Shown: piece after piece, positions 8,741-19,215 of the stretch
How the letters are laid out: every line of letters starts with the position of its first letter
How positions within the stretch are numbered: the stretch's first letter is position 1
Assembly: GCA_030760725.1 (NCBI GenBank)
Contig: JASWHV010000008.1
Coordinates: 47,874,057 to 47,938,056 of the forward strand
Reading direction: 5' to 3'
From: Neostapfia colusana
Taxonomy: Eukaryota > Streptophyta > Magnoliopsida > Poales > Poaceae
Length of the DNA stretch: 64,000 nucleotides
Translations under genes and position numbers: made by a program
The notes under the pieces: model-generated
Databases searched by the model: none
The model's input: the letters and a program-made list of their open reading frames with translations, nothing else
What the model was told of the DNA's origin: nothing

Positions 8741-10390
8741 CTAATCACTATCATCTTGATCTTCGTCTTGGTCACTTTGAGTCTCCTCGTCCTCATCTTC
8801 ATCGTCATCTTCATTGTCATCCTCTTGATGAGTGTGTGAGGTAGGAGGAGCAGCTGAGGAGGATCCAAAGTAGGCAAGCTCGTCCTCCGTGAGAGTGGGA
8901 AATTCTGTCACTTCGTCATCATCTAATGACGGTGGAGACATAGGTATCTCCATCTTGTCGCACATGGCCTTGAGATACTTCTCTTGGCGTTGCCTCATTT
9001 TCTGCGTGCGAACTTCCACCTTCCGGCATGAGGAGAATATGGCCTTGAAAATTTTGAGGAGCCCACTAGAGGAGCCACTCGATGATGGAGGGACGGATGG
9101 TCTAGCAGAGGAGGATGGAGCTGCAGAGGAGCTCCTGCCCAAGGACGCAGGAGGGCGAGGAAGAGGAGTTGGCATCTGAGGACGTAGCTTCCTGTGCTTC
9201 ACATGCTTTGCAAATTCCAGTCCTGTGACTCTTTCTATCATGCAGATGATGTATGGTGCATAGCCACAGGACCTGTTCAAGGTGTGGGAGATGTTGAAGA
9301 TATCGTTGTATATGTAGTCAAAGACATTGAATCTCTCTTCTTCATTTAGCAGCTTCAACAGATTTCTGAGATACCCCTGTATCATCCCCGCATCTCCATC
9401 TTTTGGAGCTAGAGTCTTTCTTAGAATCCTGTTCAACACTCCAAAAAAGAGTTTGATGTTATGGGTTGAGGATGCCTCATAGGAGAGATATGAAGGGTTC
9501 ATGAAGTACAAGTCATCCTTTCCCAAGGTTCTCTCATTGTGAACTATGATCTCATAGTTCAAGTGCTTCCCAAGTCCAAGGATTCGAGTAAACTCATCAT
9601 ACAGGACAGAGTAAACCACACCATTTGTCATCCAAGTGATTTTCCTGTTTCCATAGGTGTGGAAGTAGCAGGTGGTGTAAAATTGGACTATGACCTCAAT
9701 GTTCCAATCATACTGAAAGGCCATCAAGTCCTTGATCCCATGGCGTTCTGTTGCTTCAATTACTGCATCAAAAGCTTGATGCTTCTTGTTTGCCATGTAT
9801 TGCCAGTCCACCCACTGAGCATCAACTACCGGTGTCTTCATTGGGAGATAGACAAGCCAGTAGTAGTCACAATGAAAGTCGCACCAGAAGCGAGGGTCTG
9901 GTGTGGACTTCTCGTACTTATAAACCTCCTCCTCCCGGAACCTTCTGGCTTTGTCGGCTCCTTTCCCCTTGAAGGTTGCACTTGCCAAATTGGGTTGGCG
10001 GTTTGGGTTTTGCATAGGAGGTGCCCTTTCAAGAGGCCCAACAGGTCCCTGTGGGGGATTTTCCCTTCCCCGTCTAGGGTTGTCACGAATGACGAGTCCC
10101 CTGTTGGCTAAGACCTTTTTCCTGGGAGGATCAGTTGCTTTGCCTTTTCCTTTGTCTTGGGTTGATTTTTGGGGCTCGGCATGTTGTTTGTCTTTCAGGG
10201 TTACTAGCCTCTTCCTCCTTGTATGATCAACAGACTGAGAGGCTTGTGCTTCCCTATCAGCCCGTTTCTTTGTCCGAGCCTCCCTTGTAGCAGCCTCTCT
10301 TGCCTCTGCCTCGGCTGCCGCACGATAAGCGGCTTGGCGAGCCGCTTCGTCCTCGGGGTTTGGAAGAGGACTGTCGCTGGGTCCTGACAT
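8741..10390 (-). CDS. third ORF of a Sirevirus-like element, 549 aa, function unknown
   Basis: An open frame of 549 residues in the same sense as pol, after pol and before the PPT. The N-terminal 150 residues are basic and rich in Ala, Arg and Gln. Residues about 165-410 form a globular domain with PRFWCDFHCDYYW, ATERHGIKDLMAF, YDEFTRILGL, VLNRILRKTLAPKDG and NRSCGYAPYI motifs. The tail is Ser/Pro-rich and ends in a very acidic Glu/Asp run. The domain is shared with the broken ORF at 41949-43477, so it is under family-wide constraint. Sireviruses often carry an extra ORF here, sometimes called env-like, but I see no signal peptide or membrane segment. The fold recalls plant retrotransposon-associated domains (Transposase_32-like). 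The frame is intact although gag and pol are broken. A palindrome cluster at 10620-10800 lies just upstream. Confidence 0.75.
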   Translation of the reverse strand: MSGPSDSPLPNPEDEAARQAAYRAAAEAEAREAATREARTKKRADREAQASQSVDHTRRKRLVTLKDKQHAEPQKSTQDKGKGKATDPPRKKVLANRGLVIRDNPRRGRENPPQGPVGPLERAPPMQNPNRQPNLASATFKGKGADKARRFREEEVYKYEKSTPDPRFWCDFHCDYYWLVYLPMKTPVVDAQWVDWQYMANKKHQAFDAVIEATERHGIKDLMAFQYDWNIEVIVQFYTTCYFHTYGNRKITWMTNGVVYSVLYDEFTRILGLGKHLNYEIIVHNERTLGKDDLYFMNPSYLSYEASSTHNIKLFFGVLNRILRKTLAPKDGDAGMIQGYLRNLLKLLNEEERFNVFDYIYNDIFNISHTLNRSCGYAPYIICMIERVTGLEFAKHVKHRKLRPQMPTPLPRPPASLGRSSSAAPSSSARPSVPPSSSGSSSGLLKIFKAIFSSCRKVEVRTQKMRQRQEKYLKAMCDKMEIPMSPPSLDDDEVTEFPTLTEDELAYFGSSSAAPPTSHTHQEDDNEDDDEDEDEETQSDQDEDQDDSD

Positions 10391-10988
10391 GATCTTAGAG
10401 TGAAGAAATTTGATGAAATCCGCGGGTCAAAGGAGCAGAGATGGTCGGAGAAGAGTTCCCTGCACTCCACAAGCATTGAATCGATGATTCCTTCGAGGGA
10501 TTTTAGGGAGGACTCCAAAATCGCCAATGGGGGCGAGTTTTGGAGGAGAGAAGTGGAGTGGAGGTGAATGAGGGAGAGGGAAGGGATCAGCCCGACCCTT
10601 GGAGGTTAAGTCTCCAGGGGCCGGACTAGTCCGGTCCTCAGTCCGGACTAGTCCGGTATGTCGGACTAGGTCCGGACTAGTCTCTAGTCCGGACTTGTCC
10701 GGGTGCTGGGCGGACTAGTCCGTTGGGGACTTGTCCGCTGCATTTCGGACTTCTTAGGATGCCCGGACTTGTCCGGCCTCTAGGTCGTACTAGTCCGGCT
10801 CTTAAAGTCTAAAAAAAATTCTTATATATTAGAATTTTGCCTTTGTTTGTGGTGGATTTACTTGCACCTGCTATATGGTCCATATATATATATATGAGAG
10901 AAGAAATAGAGAAGGAACAAGTTTTTCACAATCGTGCACATCTTTGAAATTTGTGAAAAGTTTTGAGGACTTCTATTTGCACAACTTT
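10391..10988 (-). promoter_or_regulatory. spacer between pol and ORF3 with a second palindrome cluster
   Basis: Between the end of pol (10989) and the ORF3 start (10390). Positions 10620-10800 hold about nine GGACTAGTCC or GGACTTGTCC copies, including CCGGACTAGTCCGG near 10621 and 10643. An AT-rich tract with (TA)n lies at 10885-10897. These palindromes otherwise mark the LTR promoter, so their presence upstream of ORF3 suggests a separate promoter or enhancer. Inference only; no TATA-start pair is clear. Confidence 0.55.
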
Positions 10989-13273
10989 TCAACTCACATT
11001 CCTAGAGTCTAGGATATTCAGCTCATTTTGAAGTTCACAAAATCGTTTTTCATCTAGTGGTTTGGTGAAAATATCGGCTAGTTGTTTTTCAGTTCTTACA
11101 TGTGAGATAGCTGTCCCCCTTTATAGAATGATCTCTCAAAAAGTGATGCTAGATGTCTATATGTTTGGTCCTAGAGTGCTCAACTAGATTGTGGGCTATC
11201 TTAATGGCACTCTCATTGTCACATAGGAGTGGAATGTGGTTCATATTGTGACCATAATTCCTTAGAGTTTGCCGCATCCAAAGAAGTTGAGCACAACAAC
11301 TCCCGGCTGCGACATACTCTGCCTCAGCTGTGGAAAGAGCAATAGAGTTTTGTTTCTTGGATGACCATGATACTAGGGACCTACCCAAAAATTGACAAGT
11401 CCCTGAGGTGCTTTTTCTATCTATTTTACATCCGGCGTAATCCACATCGGAGTATCCGATGAGATTAAACTTAGATCCCTTTGGATACCATAAGCCTAGG
11501 TTAGGTGTGTGAACTAGATATCTTAGGATCCTTTTAACGGCTGTTAAATGACATTCTTTAGGTGATGCTTGAAATCTTGCCCATAAGCATACACTAAGCA
11601 TGATATCGAGCCTAGATGCACAAAGATAAAGTAATGAGCCAATCATAGAGCGATATACCTTTTGATCCACGCTTGGTTCATCTTCATTGAGGTCAAGGTG
11701 CCCATTTGTTGCCATTGGTGTCTTGATGGGTTTTGCTTTGTCCATGTCGAACTTCTTGAGTATGTCTTGTGTGTACTTGGTTTGACAAATGAACGTGCCT
11801 TCCTTGAGTTGCTTGACTTGAAATCCTAGGAAGAACTTCAATTCTCCCATCATGGACATCTCAAACCTATCTGTCATTATCTTACTAAACTCATTACAAA
11901 AAGATTTGTTAGTAGAACCAAATACAATATCATCGGCATATATTTGGCACACAAAGAGATCGTTGTCTACATTCTTTGTGAAGAGTGCATAATCTGCTTT
12001 GCCTATATTAAAGCCATTATCAATGAGAAAGTCTCTAAGACACTCATACCAAGCTCTGGGAGCTTGTTTGAGGCCATAGAGAGCTTTATGCAACTTAAAC
12101 ACATGATTAGGATATTCTTGGTCTTCAAAGCTGGGTGGTTGCTCCACGTACACCTCCTCCTTGATTGGACCGTTTAGGAAGGCACTTTTCATATCGATTT
12201 GATAGAGTTTAAAATCATGGTGAGTAGCATAGGCTAATAGAATACGAATGGACTCAAGCCTAGCTACGAGAGCAAAGGCTTCATCGAAATTCAAACCTTC
12301 GACTTGAGCATATCCCTTTGCCACAAGTATGGCCTTATTTCTCGTCACCACTCCGTGTTCGTCTTGCTTGTTGCGGAACACCCACTTGGTGCCTACCACA
12401 TTTGCATTTGGTCTTTTCACTAGCTCCCATACTTGATTTCTTGTAAAGTTGTTTAACTCTTCTTGCATAGCTACCACCCAATCCGGATCCTTGAGTGCAT
12501 CTTCCACCCTAAATGGTTCCAAGGACGACACAAAAGAGTAATGTGCACAAAAGTTAGCTATTCGAGAACGTGTTGTTACCCATTTTGTGATATCTCCAAG
12601 GATGTTATCAACGGGGTGATCTCGTTGAATGCTTTGATGAACCCTTGGGTGAGGCACTTGATTTCTTGATTGGTTTTCTTCTTCTTCTTCTCCCCCTTTA
12701 TTAACATCATGGTTTTGATTTTCTCCTTCTTCAAATTGACCGTCTTGATCTTGGGGTGCTTGAGTTTGATCTTGAGTGAGAGGTGCCAATTGTGATGAGC
12801 TTGTAGCATCTTGTCCTACATTTTCTTGGGGGCGGACTTCTCCAAGCCCCATTCTTCTTAGTGCTTCACATGGTGCTTCTTCTTCATCTAATACACATTG
12901 ATCAACTTGCTCCACTTGGAAGCCATTAGTTTCATCAAACACCACGTCACGTGCAATTGCAACGCACCCGAAGGTTTTGTTGAAGACACGATAAGCGTAG
13001 GTGTTTGAGTCATAACCAAGTAGGAAACCTTCATTGGATTTTGAAGCAAACTTTGAAGTCCTAGGCTTCTTGTTGAGAATATACCATTTACTAGGAGATA
13101 TTGGGTTTGTTACCGGTTAGGAGCTCATATGAGGTTTTCTTCAAAAGTCGATGGAGGTAGAGGCGGTTTGTAGCATGACAAGCGGTGTTGACTGCCTCCG
13201 CCCAAAATCGATTCGAGGTCTTGTATTCATCGAGCATGGTTCTTGCCATCTTTATGAGTGTTCGGTTCTTCCT
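10989..13273 (-). pseudogene. pol of copia-1: integrase C-terminus, reverse transcriptase and RNase H
   Basis: The frame is open from about 13273 to 11149, past the integrase end (SKWYILNKKPRTSKFASKSN near 13085). RT_2-type reverse transcriptase follows, with AKGYAQVEGLNFDEAFALVA, YQIDMKSAFLNGPI, LYGLKQAPRAWYECL and the catalytic box YADDIVFGS (YVDD in copia-2). RNase H follows, with SGTCQFLGRSLVSWSSKKQN and STAEAEYVAAGSC. A stop after RTKHIDI (11149) replaces the expected arginine codon. A frameshift then follows, and the normal C-terminus (EKQLADIFTKPLDEKRF) reads on in another frame to about 10989. The RT itself is uninterrupted. Confidence 0.85.
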
Positions 13274-14205
13274 TTAAGCCACCCCATTTTGTTCGGGGGT
13301 ATAAGGGGCTGAAAACTCATGTTTGATGCCCTCTTCATCCAAATATTCTTCTACTTGAATGTTCTTGAATTCAGAACTGTTGTCACTCCTTATCTTCTTG
13401 ATTTTTGAGGAAAACTTGTTTTGAGCTCTCCTCAAGAACTTCTTTAGGTTACCTTGAGTTTCTCCCTTATCATGCAAGGAAATACCCAAGTGAAACGAGA
13501 ATAATCATCAATGATTACAAGACCATACTTGTTACCGCCAATGCTTATATAGGTGACAGGGCCGAAGAGGTCCATGTGAAGCATTTCCAATGGTCTTGTT
13601 GTCGTCATCACATTCTTGGCGGGATGAGCTGTTCCAATTTGTTTTCCTGCTTGGCATGCACTACATGGTCTATCTTTTTCAAAAACAACATCCTTTAGTC
13701 CACGGATGTGATCCCCCTTTAGAAGTTTTTGTAAGTTCCTCATTCCAACATGGGCTAGTCTTCTATGCCACAACCATCCCATGTTGGTTTTTGCTATTAA
13801 GCATGTGTCAAGTTGAGCTTTATCAGTGGAAAAATCCACCAAGTAAAGCTTTCCTTTTAACACACCCTTAAAGGCAATTGAGTTATCACTTCTTCTAGAG
13901 ACGGTCACATCCTCGTTAGTAAACAAGCAATTATAACCTTTCTCACAAAGTTGAGATATGGACAATAGGTTATAATCTAGTGATTCAACGTGTAGAACAT
14001 GTGAAAGAAAGTGTTGAGAAGAGATTGCAATTTTACCAATACCGAGTACCCTTCATTGGCTGTTGTCACCGAAATAGATGCCTTCATTTGGATCATCATT
14101 TTCTTCATACTCGACAAATATTTTTCTCTCTCCGGTTATATGGTTAGTGCACCCACTATCTAGCACCCATTTAGTGCCACCGGAGGAGTAGGCCTGCAAA
14201 ACAAT
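13274..14205 (-). pseudogene. pol of copia-1: protease, GAG-pre-integrase and integrase core, broken
   Basis: Protease motif LDSGCTNHITG is encoded near 14145-14175, just after the gag region. It is followed by GAG_pre-integrase (WHRRLAHVGMRNLQKLLKGD) with the zinc-binding CSACQAGKQ. The integrase core has LEMLHMDLFGPV, IIDDYSRFTWVF, IRSDNSSEF and YTPEQNGVA, the expected D, D and E regions. Damage: a stop near 14050 (before RVLGIGKI), a one-base frameshift near 13480 after FTWVF, and a nonsense TAA at 13276-13274 immediately after the last core motif. Integration function is lost unless supplied in trans. Confidence 0.8.
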
Positions 14206-15554
14206 TTAAACTTTGCTCTTAGGTACCCAAACTTGGTTGGGTCCTTTGAGGTTAGTTACTAGGCATTTGGGCACCCACACACAAGTTTTTGGGCTCTTGT
14301 GGAGTGGCCCAACATATTTTGCATATACTTTACCAAACTTACTTTTCATAAGAACATAAGATGCATCAAAATTATGAAATATGATAGATTTTACATTTTT
14401 GGCAATTTCATGTGAGGTAGATGCAAGGGACTTGACTTGAGTTTTCTTTGACAAAGGTTACGCAGTTGTTATTGTTTTTAAGGATTCTAGCGTTTTGCTT
14501 TCCTCCCCTAGTATAACCAAGTCCATCTTTGATGAAGGGAGATCTTGTGATTGAATATGCACTACGTGCATATTTGATATTCTCCTTATCAAAGATCCCA
14601 CTTTTGTGTGTATTCTTGCTTTGTGCTTCATTGAGCTCATTTTTCAGGTTTAAAACAATACTGACACATTTACAAGTTTTAGAGTTGGACTCTTTACTTG
14701 TTGAGAAAGAGTTTTTGGAGGACGAATTAGTTGAGACACTTGACTTAAGTGAGTCAAGTTGTGCTTCAAGATTCTTGTGAGCTTTGGTTAAACTTACAAG
14801 TTCATCTTGAAGTACTACATTCTCACTTTTAAGCTGAACACAAGGCTCCTTGCTCATGGCAAGTTCGCTTTCAAGTGCTCTACTCTTTTCTCTCTCGAGT
14901 TCAAGAAGTTTCTCAATCTCAAGGTTTCTTTCCTTTTCAAGGATAAGCAATTCTTCTTGTTGATTGAGAAGCTCTTCTTGTTCAAATATTTCATCCGATA
15001 ACATTTTCATTTTAGCTATATCCTTTTTGTTTAATCCTTTAAACATGAATTCGTTTTCACTACTACTATCAAAGTCACTATCATTTTCAATATGTAACTT
15101 AGAAGGTTTAGACATTACCTTGCGCTTTCCTTCCTTTACCATGAGGCATGTGTGACTTCGGCTCTTCCAATCACCCTTGTTTGGCAAGAGTGATTTCTTC
15201 ATGGTTGGTCTCTTGATGGCTACGGTTGCCACTTTTTCTCCATCTTCGGAGGAGGATTCTTCGTTTGAGTCCCATTCTTCTCCGATGTAGGCTTGTCCAT
15301 AAGTCTTCTTCTTTGTGAAGAATTTCTTATCTTGAGGCTTCCCATCCTTCTTCTTTCTCTTGTCATCTTCCTTGCTATGGGGGCAGTTCACAATGAAATG
15401 CCCATGTTCTCTTCTTGACTTGCCCTTGTCTTTGCTCTTGTTCTCATAGTGATGGATTCTCCTTCTCCTCATCAGCCTTTTGAATCTTTTGATGAAGAAC
15501 GCCATTTCTTCATCATCCATGTCCGTGCTCTCATCATCACTTTCTTCATCTTCA
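14206..15554 (-). pseudogene. C-terminal half of copia-1 gag with coiled coil, broken
   Basis: Continues gag after a frameshift near 15600. The open part (MDDEEMAFFIKRFKRLMRRR onward, 370 residues) holds a lysine-rich segment and GHFIVNCPHSKE, the second half of a CCHC zinc knuckle. The first two cysteines are missing, replaced by KSRREH, so nucleic-acid binding by the knuckle is probably lost. A long acidic to Glu/Leu/Lys-rich coiled coil (about residues 165-270) follows, typical of the extended Gag of Sireviruses. A second frameshift near 14430 leads to a linker (14454-14206) ending VWVPKSKV before the protease. Confidence 0.75.
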
Positions 15555-16550
15555 CTAGTGAGTTGTGTTTCTTTTGCCTTGGTCTTGGATGTGGCCTTGA
15601 GAGCAATGCCCTTTCTTCTTGGATGAAGTGATCTTTGCTAGGTCATTGACGTGTTGGGCTTCCTTTTCCATCATTTCGTGGTTAATGATCTTCCCTAGCA
15701 CTTCATCCGGAGACATCAAGTGAAAGTTTGGACTTTCCCGGATTAAGGTGCATAGGGTCACATTGCGAGGCATAAATGCTCTTATCATTCTCTTGATCAC
15801 CTCATGGTCATTCCATTTCTTGCATCCGTATGCCCGGCTCTTGTTGATAAGAGTTTTGAGTCGGTTGTACATTTTTTGAAGTGTTTCGCCTTCTTCCATG
15901 GTGAACCTTCCAAGTTCTCCTTATATCATGTCAATCTTGGCTTCCCTCACGGAACGGTTTCCTTCATGTGCAATCTTGAGGGTGTCCCAAATATCTTTGG
16001 CGAGCTCCAACCCATCTACCTTGTTAAATTCTTCAATGCTTAGAGATGAGTTGAGCACGGCTGCCGCTTGTGCATTGCGATGGATTTGTTGTTCTTGTTC
16101 TAGGGTGAGTTCATCCTCTTCTTCGGGGATATCTATACCTGTACATACCACATGCCAAAGACTTGGGTTCAAGGAAATTAGATGCAACTTCATGTTGTGT
16201 TTCCACATTGTGTAGTTGGTTCCATCAAAGTGAGGTGGTTTGGCTAGAGGAATTGATAAATAACTAGAATGAGAATTTAGACATTCATAGTTAAAAGGAT
16301 ATCGCGAGTAGTCTTGTTGACTACTCTTGAGCTTCTTCTCCAACTTCTCCTTCTTTTTCTTTTTAGCCTCCCCCTTCTTCTTTTTGAGGAGTGCCATGAG
16401 ACGAAAAACTTCTTCATCTTCTTCTGAGCTTGAAACATCTTGTGGAGGAGTGACCGCTGGAGGCGGGTTAGAACCTTGTTGTTCAAAGTTGCTCGAACTT
16501 GCTTCTTTTCCCTTGTTGAGATCAATTTGACTACCGACCTTGTCCCCCAT
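15555..16550 (-). pseudogene. N-terminal gag of copia-1 (Retrotran_gag type), broken
   Basis: Starts with ATG at 16550 (MGDKVGSQIDLNKGKEASSS), 38 bases behind the PBS. A low-complexity Ser/Glu/Lys segment precedes the capsid-like domain: KPPHFDGTNYTMWKHNMKLH, LEQEQQIHRNAQAAAVLNSS, AKDIWDTLKIAHEG. A nonsense codon (TAA at about 15921-15923, after KIDMI) separates it from GELGRFTMEEGETLQKMYNR, which continues in the same frame to 15555. There a frameshift changes KKKG-encoding sequence to a false end. The UBN2-like gag fold is clear; the protein cannot be made whole. Confidence 0.8.
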
Positions 16551-16587
16551 CTCCTCTCCAAGCGGTTAAGCTTTTGTGGAGAGTTAG

Positions 16588-16601
16588 ACTCTGATACCAA
16601 T
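16588..16601 (-). promoter_or_regulatory. primer-binding site of copia-1
   Basis: Minus strand ATTGGTATCAGAGTC directly after the 5' LTR. TGGTATCAGAG is complementary to the 3' end of plant initiator tRNA-Met, the usual primer of these elements. Confidence 0.9.
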
Positions 16602-18317
16602 TGAAAGTTGCCTAGAGGGGGGGTGAATAGGCTAATAAAACCTGAAAACATTGCAAAAAGCGGATAAAACTTGAAGCAGGCCGGACTCGTCCGGTCTGAG
16701 GGCGGACTAGTCCAGTCTAAGTATAAATTTGCGTTTTAGGTTCCCTTTTAAGTTTGTTTGAGCGGAAAATATATGGTAGTCAAATAATATCACTAATTAG
16801 TTGTGAATGATTAGATTGCGAGATAGTAGAACAATTTATGGGTATTAACAAAATGAAAGCTTAACAAGTAATTCTAGTGAATGAGTGAGATAGTAAAGGA
16901 ACCAAGAGACACGATTTATCCCGAGGTTCGATTCCACACAGGAATCTACGTCTTCGTTGAGGAGTCCACCAAGGACCGGGTCTTTTCCAACCCTTCCCTC
17001 ACCGAGCGATCGCAAAGATCAAGCCCGGGCTCTTTCACTATCAATCAAATGTGAATACAATGCTCTTAGGGGCTACTCACACCTTGAGGCTCCCTACACC
17101 AACCAAGCAGTTCTAGAAATCAAAGTACAACTGTTAAGAACTCAAATTAACAGTTAGGGTGCAAGAGAATCAAACCGAGAGCTCAAACGTCGATCACCAC
17201 GTCTTTCCTCTCACAAAACCACTAACTCCTTAATATCCAATCTTACGGGTCTAGAAGGTGAGGAAAGAGGCTTAGAAGAGCTCTAGGAATGAGTTTTCAA
17301 CGCTTAGGTTGTTGTCTTGCTGATTCTCAGCCGGGGGGGGGGGTCTCCTTTTATAGAAATCCCGGGCATCTAGCCGTTACCAACTAAAGTCCGGACTAGT
17401 CCGTCCCAACCCCGGACTAGTCCGTTTTTGAGGGACCACTCACGTCACAAGGCTACCAACTAAAGTTTAGTGATCGTTGGACTCAAACGGTCATGAAACC
17501 ACAGACTAGTCCGGCCAAGAGCGGACTAGTCCGATCTTAGTCAGGAACCTTTGTTCCATATGAGAATGGACTAGTCTGGTATGGGCGGACTAGTCTGGCC
17601 CCAAGGGCGGACTAGTCCGGTCTTACCAGACTTAGTCTAAAAACTCTCTAATCTAGAGCTGAGGACTAGTCCACCCAACTTCGGACTAGTCTGAGCTCAC
17701 ACAGGAACCTTTGTTCCGTCCTAATTTGGACTAGTCTGAAAGGATCAGACTAGTCCGACCTGTGGAGCGGACTAGGCCGATGGCACTCAGAGACTTCTTC
17801 TCCGGACCTAAGCGGCTTAGTCCGCTTAGCAGACTAGTCCGGCCTTCTGAGACTTAGTCTCGTAACGGCTCAGACTCACACGACAACGGACTAGTCCGGC
17901 CTTGCACGGACAAGTCCGAACTGACTCAAAGACTCTTTATCTGGTCCAAAACGGATTAGTCCGGGTCCGAACGGACTAGTCCGGCCCATGGCCCGGACAA
18001 GTCCGGTCTCCCTTTTTTTCATACCTATGACTACTTCGTCTCATGTTTCTAACTTTCTACCCTTCGTTTGAGCTCTCTAATGATTCTCAAGCACTCTAAA
18101 GGAGAAGACCCTGTACACAACTAGAAAATATGAAAATTAATAGAAAATTCTATTTTCTACTCTTTCAAGTCTTCTTCTTTTCCTTTTGCTTCTTGAGAGA
18201 CTCCATATCCATTTCTTTGATAAACACCTGTGCTCATACTCAGTAGAAACTTATTAGTATCTTAATTGTCGTCATCAATCAACCAAAACCCACGGGGATT
18301 ACCTAGATGCACTTTCA
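16602..18317 (-). mobile_element. 5' LTR of copia-1
   Basis: 1,716 bp, pairing with 6586-8272. On the minus strand it starts TGAAAGTGCATC at 18317 and ends CAACTTTCA at 16602. The minus-strand TATA box TATAAAAGG lies at 17347-17355. Palindromes GGACTAGTCC and variants cluster at 17390-18005, with one more block at 16680-16715. Many palindromes in this copy carry single changes (for example GGACTAGTCT), showing decay since insertion. Confidence 0.9.
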
Positions 18318-18322
18318 TTTAG
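18318..18322. repeat. target-site duplication TTTAG, right
   Basis: Matches TTTAG at 6581-6585 on the other side of copia-1. Confidence 0.9.
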
Positions 18323-18578
18323 ACATCCATACGGAGCTGTAGGAAGAAGTAGAGTAAGATGTCCCAAGATCTGACCATCGCTGCAGTCGCCGTGGTCAGC
18401 AACGATCCGACCATCACCGGTATGGGCTGAAGTTACCGGCGTGCTCACCATGCAAAGTTAGGCACAAGCGGTGAGTTTGGAGTGTCCAGATAGAAGGAAC
18501 GTCTTAGCGGCGAGATCGCCGTTGTGCGCCGACGCGGAGATGTCGGGCGTCAGGAGATGGAAGACGACCCAGCTGGTG

Positions 18579-19080
18579 CTACGTGGCTGCATCGGACTCT
18601 CCTTAGCAGAGAGATGAGCTGGAATACACGTGGCAGCACCGGACCTCTTCTTAGCAGAGAGGCAAGCCGAAGGACACGTGGCAGCACCGGACCTCTCCTT
18701 AGCAGAGAGGCAAGCCAGAATACACATGGCAGCACCGGACATCTCCTTAGCAGAGAGGCAAGCCGGAATACACGTGGCACCACCGGACCTCTCCTTAGCA
18801 GAGAGGCAAGCCGGAATACACGTGGCAGCATCGGACCCCTCCTTAACAGAGAGGCAAGCTAGAATACATGTGGCAGTACCGGACCTCTCCTTAGCAGAGA
18901 GGCAAGCCGGAGGACACATGGTAGCACCGGACCTCTCCGTAGCAGAGAGGCAAGCCGGAAGACATGTGGCAGCATCGAACCTCTCCTTATCAGAGGGGTA
19001 AGGTCCGAAGCTGGAGGACATGTGGCACCACCGGACCTCTTCTTAACCGAGAGGCATGGTCCGAAGCAGAAAGACACATG
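18579..19080. repeat. 48 bp minisatellite with ACACGTGGC in each unit
   Basis: CACGTG/CACATG/CATGTG cores start at 18627, 18675, 18723, 18771, 18819, 18867, 18915 and 18963, exactly 48 apart. The last two units (19019, 19075) are 56 apart. Each unit reads CACGTGGCAGCACCGGACCT followed by CTCCTTAGCAGAGAGGCAAG, with a CCTCTC/GAGAGG stem. Because 48 is a multiple of 3, several frames stay open on both strands as 16-residue repeats. These are by-products of the period, not proteins. Confidence 0.95.
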
Positions 19081-19215
19081 GCAGCTCCGAAGCTCTCCAA
19101 TTTGAGAGAAAGTTTTGGAAATTCGTATCTCTCGATAGAGGTGTCCAACAGTCCTCAACTGAATATTATTAGAATCCTTGTAACTAGTACTTTCTAGTAA
19201 TACTATATATATATG

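Larger units (their letters stand above)
6586..18317 (-). mobile_element. Sirevirus-like Ty1/copia retrotransposon (copia-1), structurally complete, coding decayed
   Basis: 11,732 bp on the minus strand: 5' LTR 16602-18317, PBS 16588-16601, gag, protease, integrase, RT-RNase H, a third ORF (8741-10390), PPT and 3' LTR 6586-8272, flanked by TTTAG on both sides. The order protease, integrase, RT is that of Ty1/copia. Assignment to the Sirevirus group rests on the long gag with a coiled-coil extension, an extra ORF after pol, repeated PPT-like motifs, and LTRs full of GGACTAGTCC palindromes; such palindromes and multiple PPTs are described for Sireviruses. gag and pol contain several stops and frameshifts, so it cannot act autonomously. 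It is inserted in LTR fragment E. Confidence 0.9.
18318..19215 (+). mobile_element. continuation of LTR fragment E or adjoining repeat DNA
   Basis: Sequence to the right of copia-1 that was contiguous with 6585 before insertion. It opens with about 260 bases of non-coding DNA, then carries the 48 bp array (18579-19080), and ends in a TA-rich tract (19204-19214) against the truncated LTR B. I cannot prove that the array belongs to the same LTR as 5761-6585. It could be a fragment of a family D-like LTR, because its unit is related to those at 1-345 and 3640-4150 in the same orientation. Confidence 0.4.
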
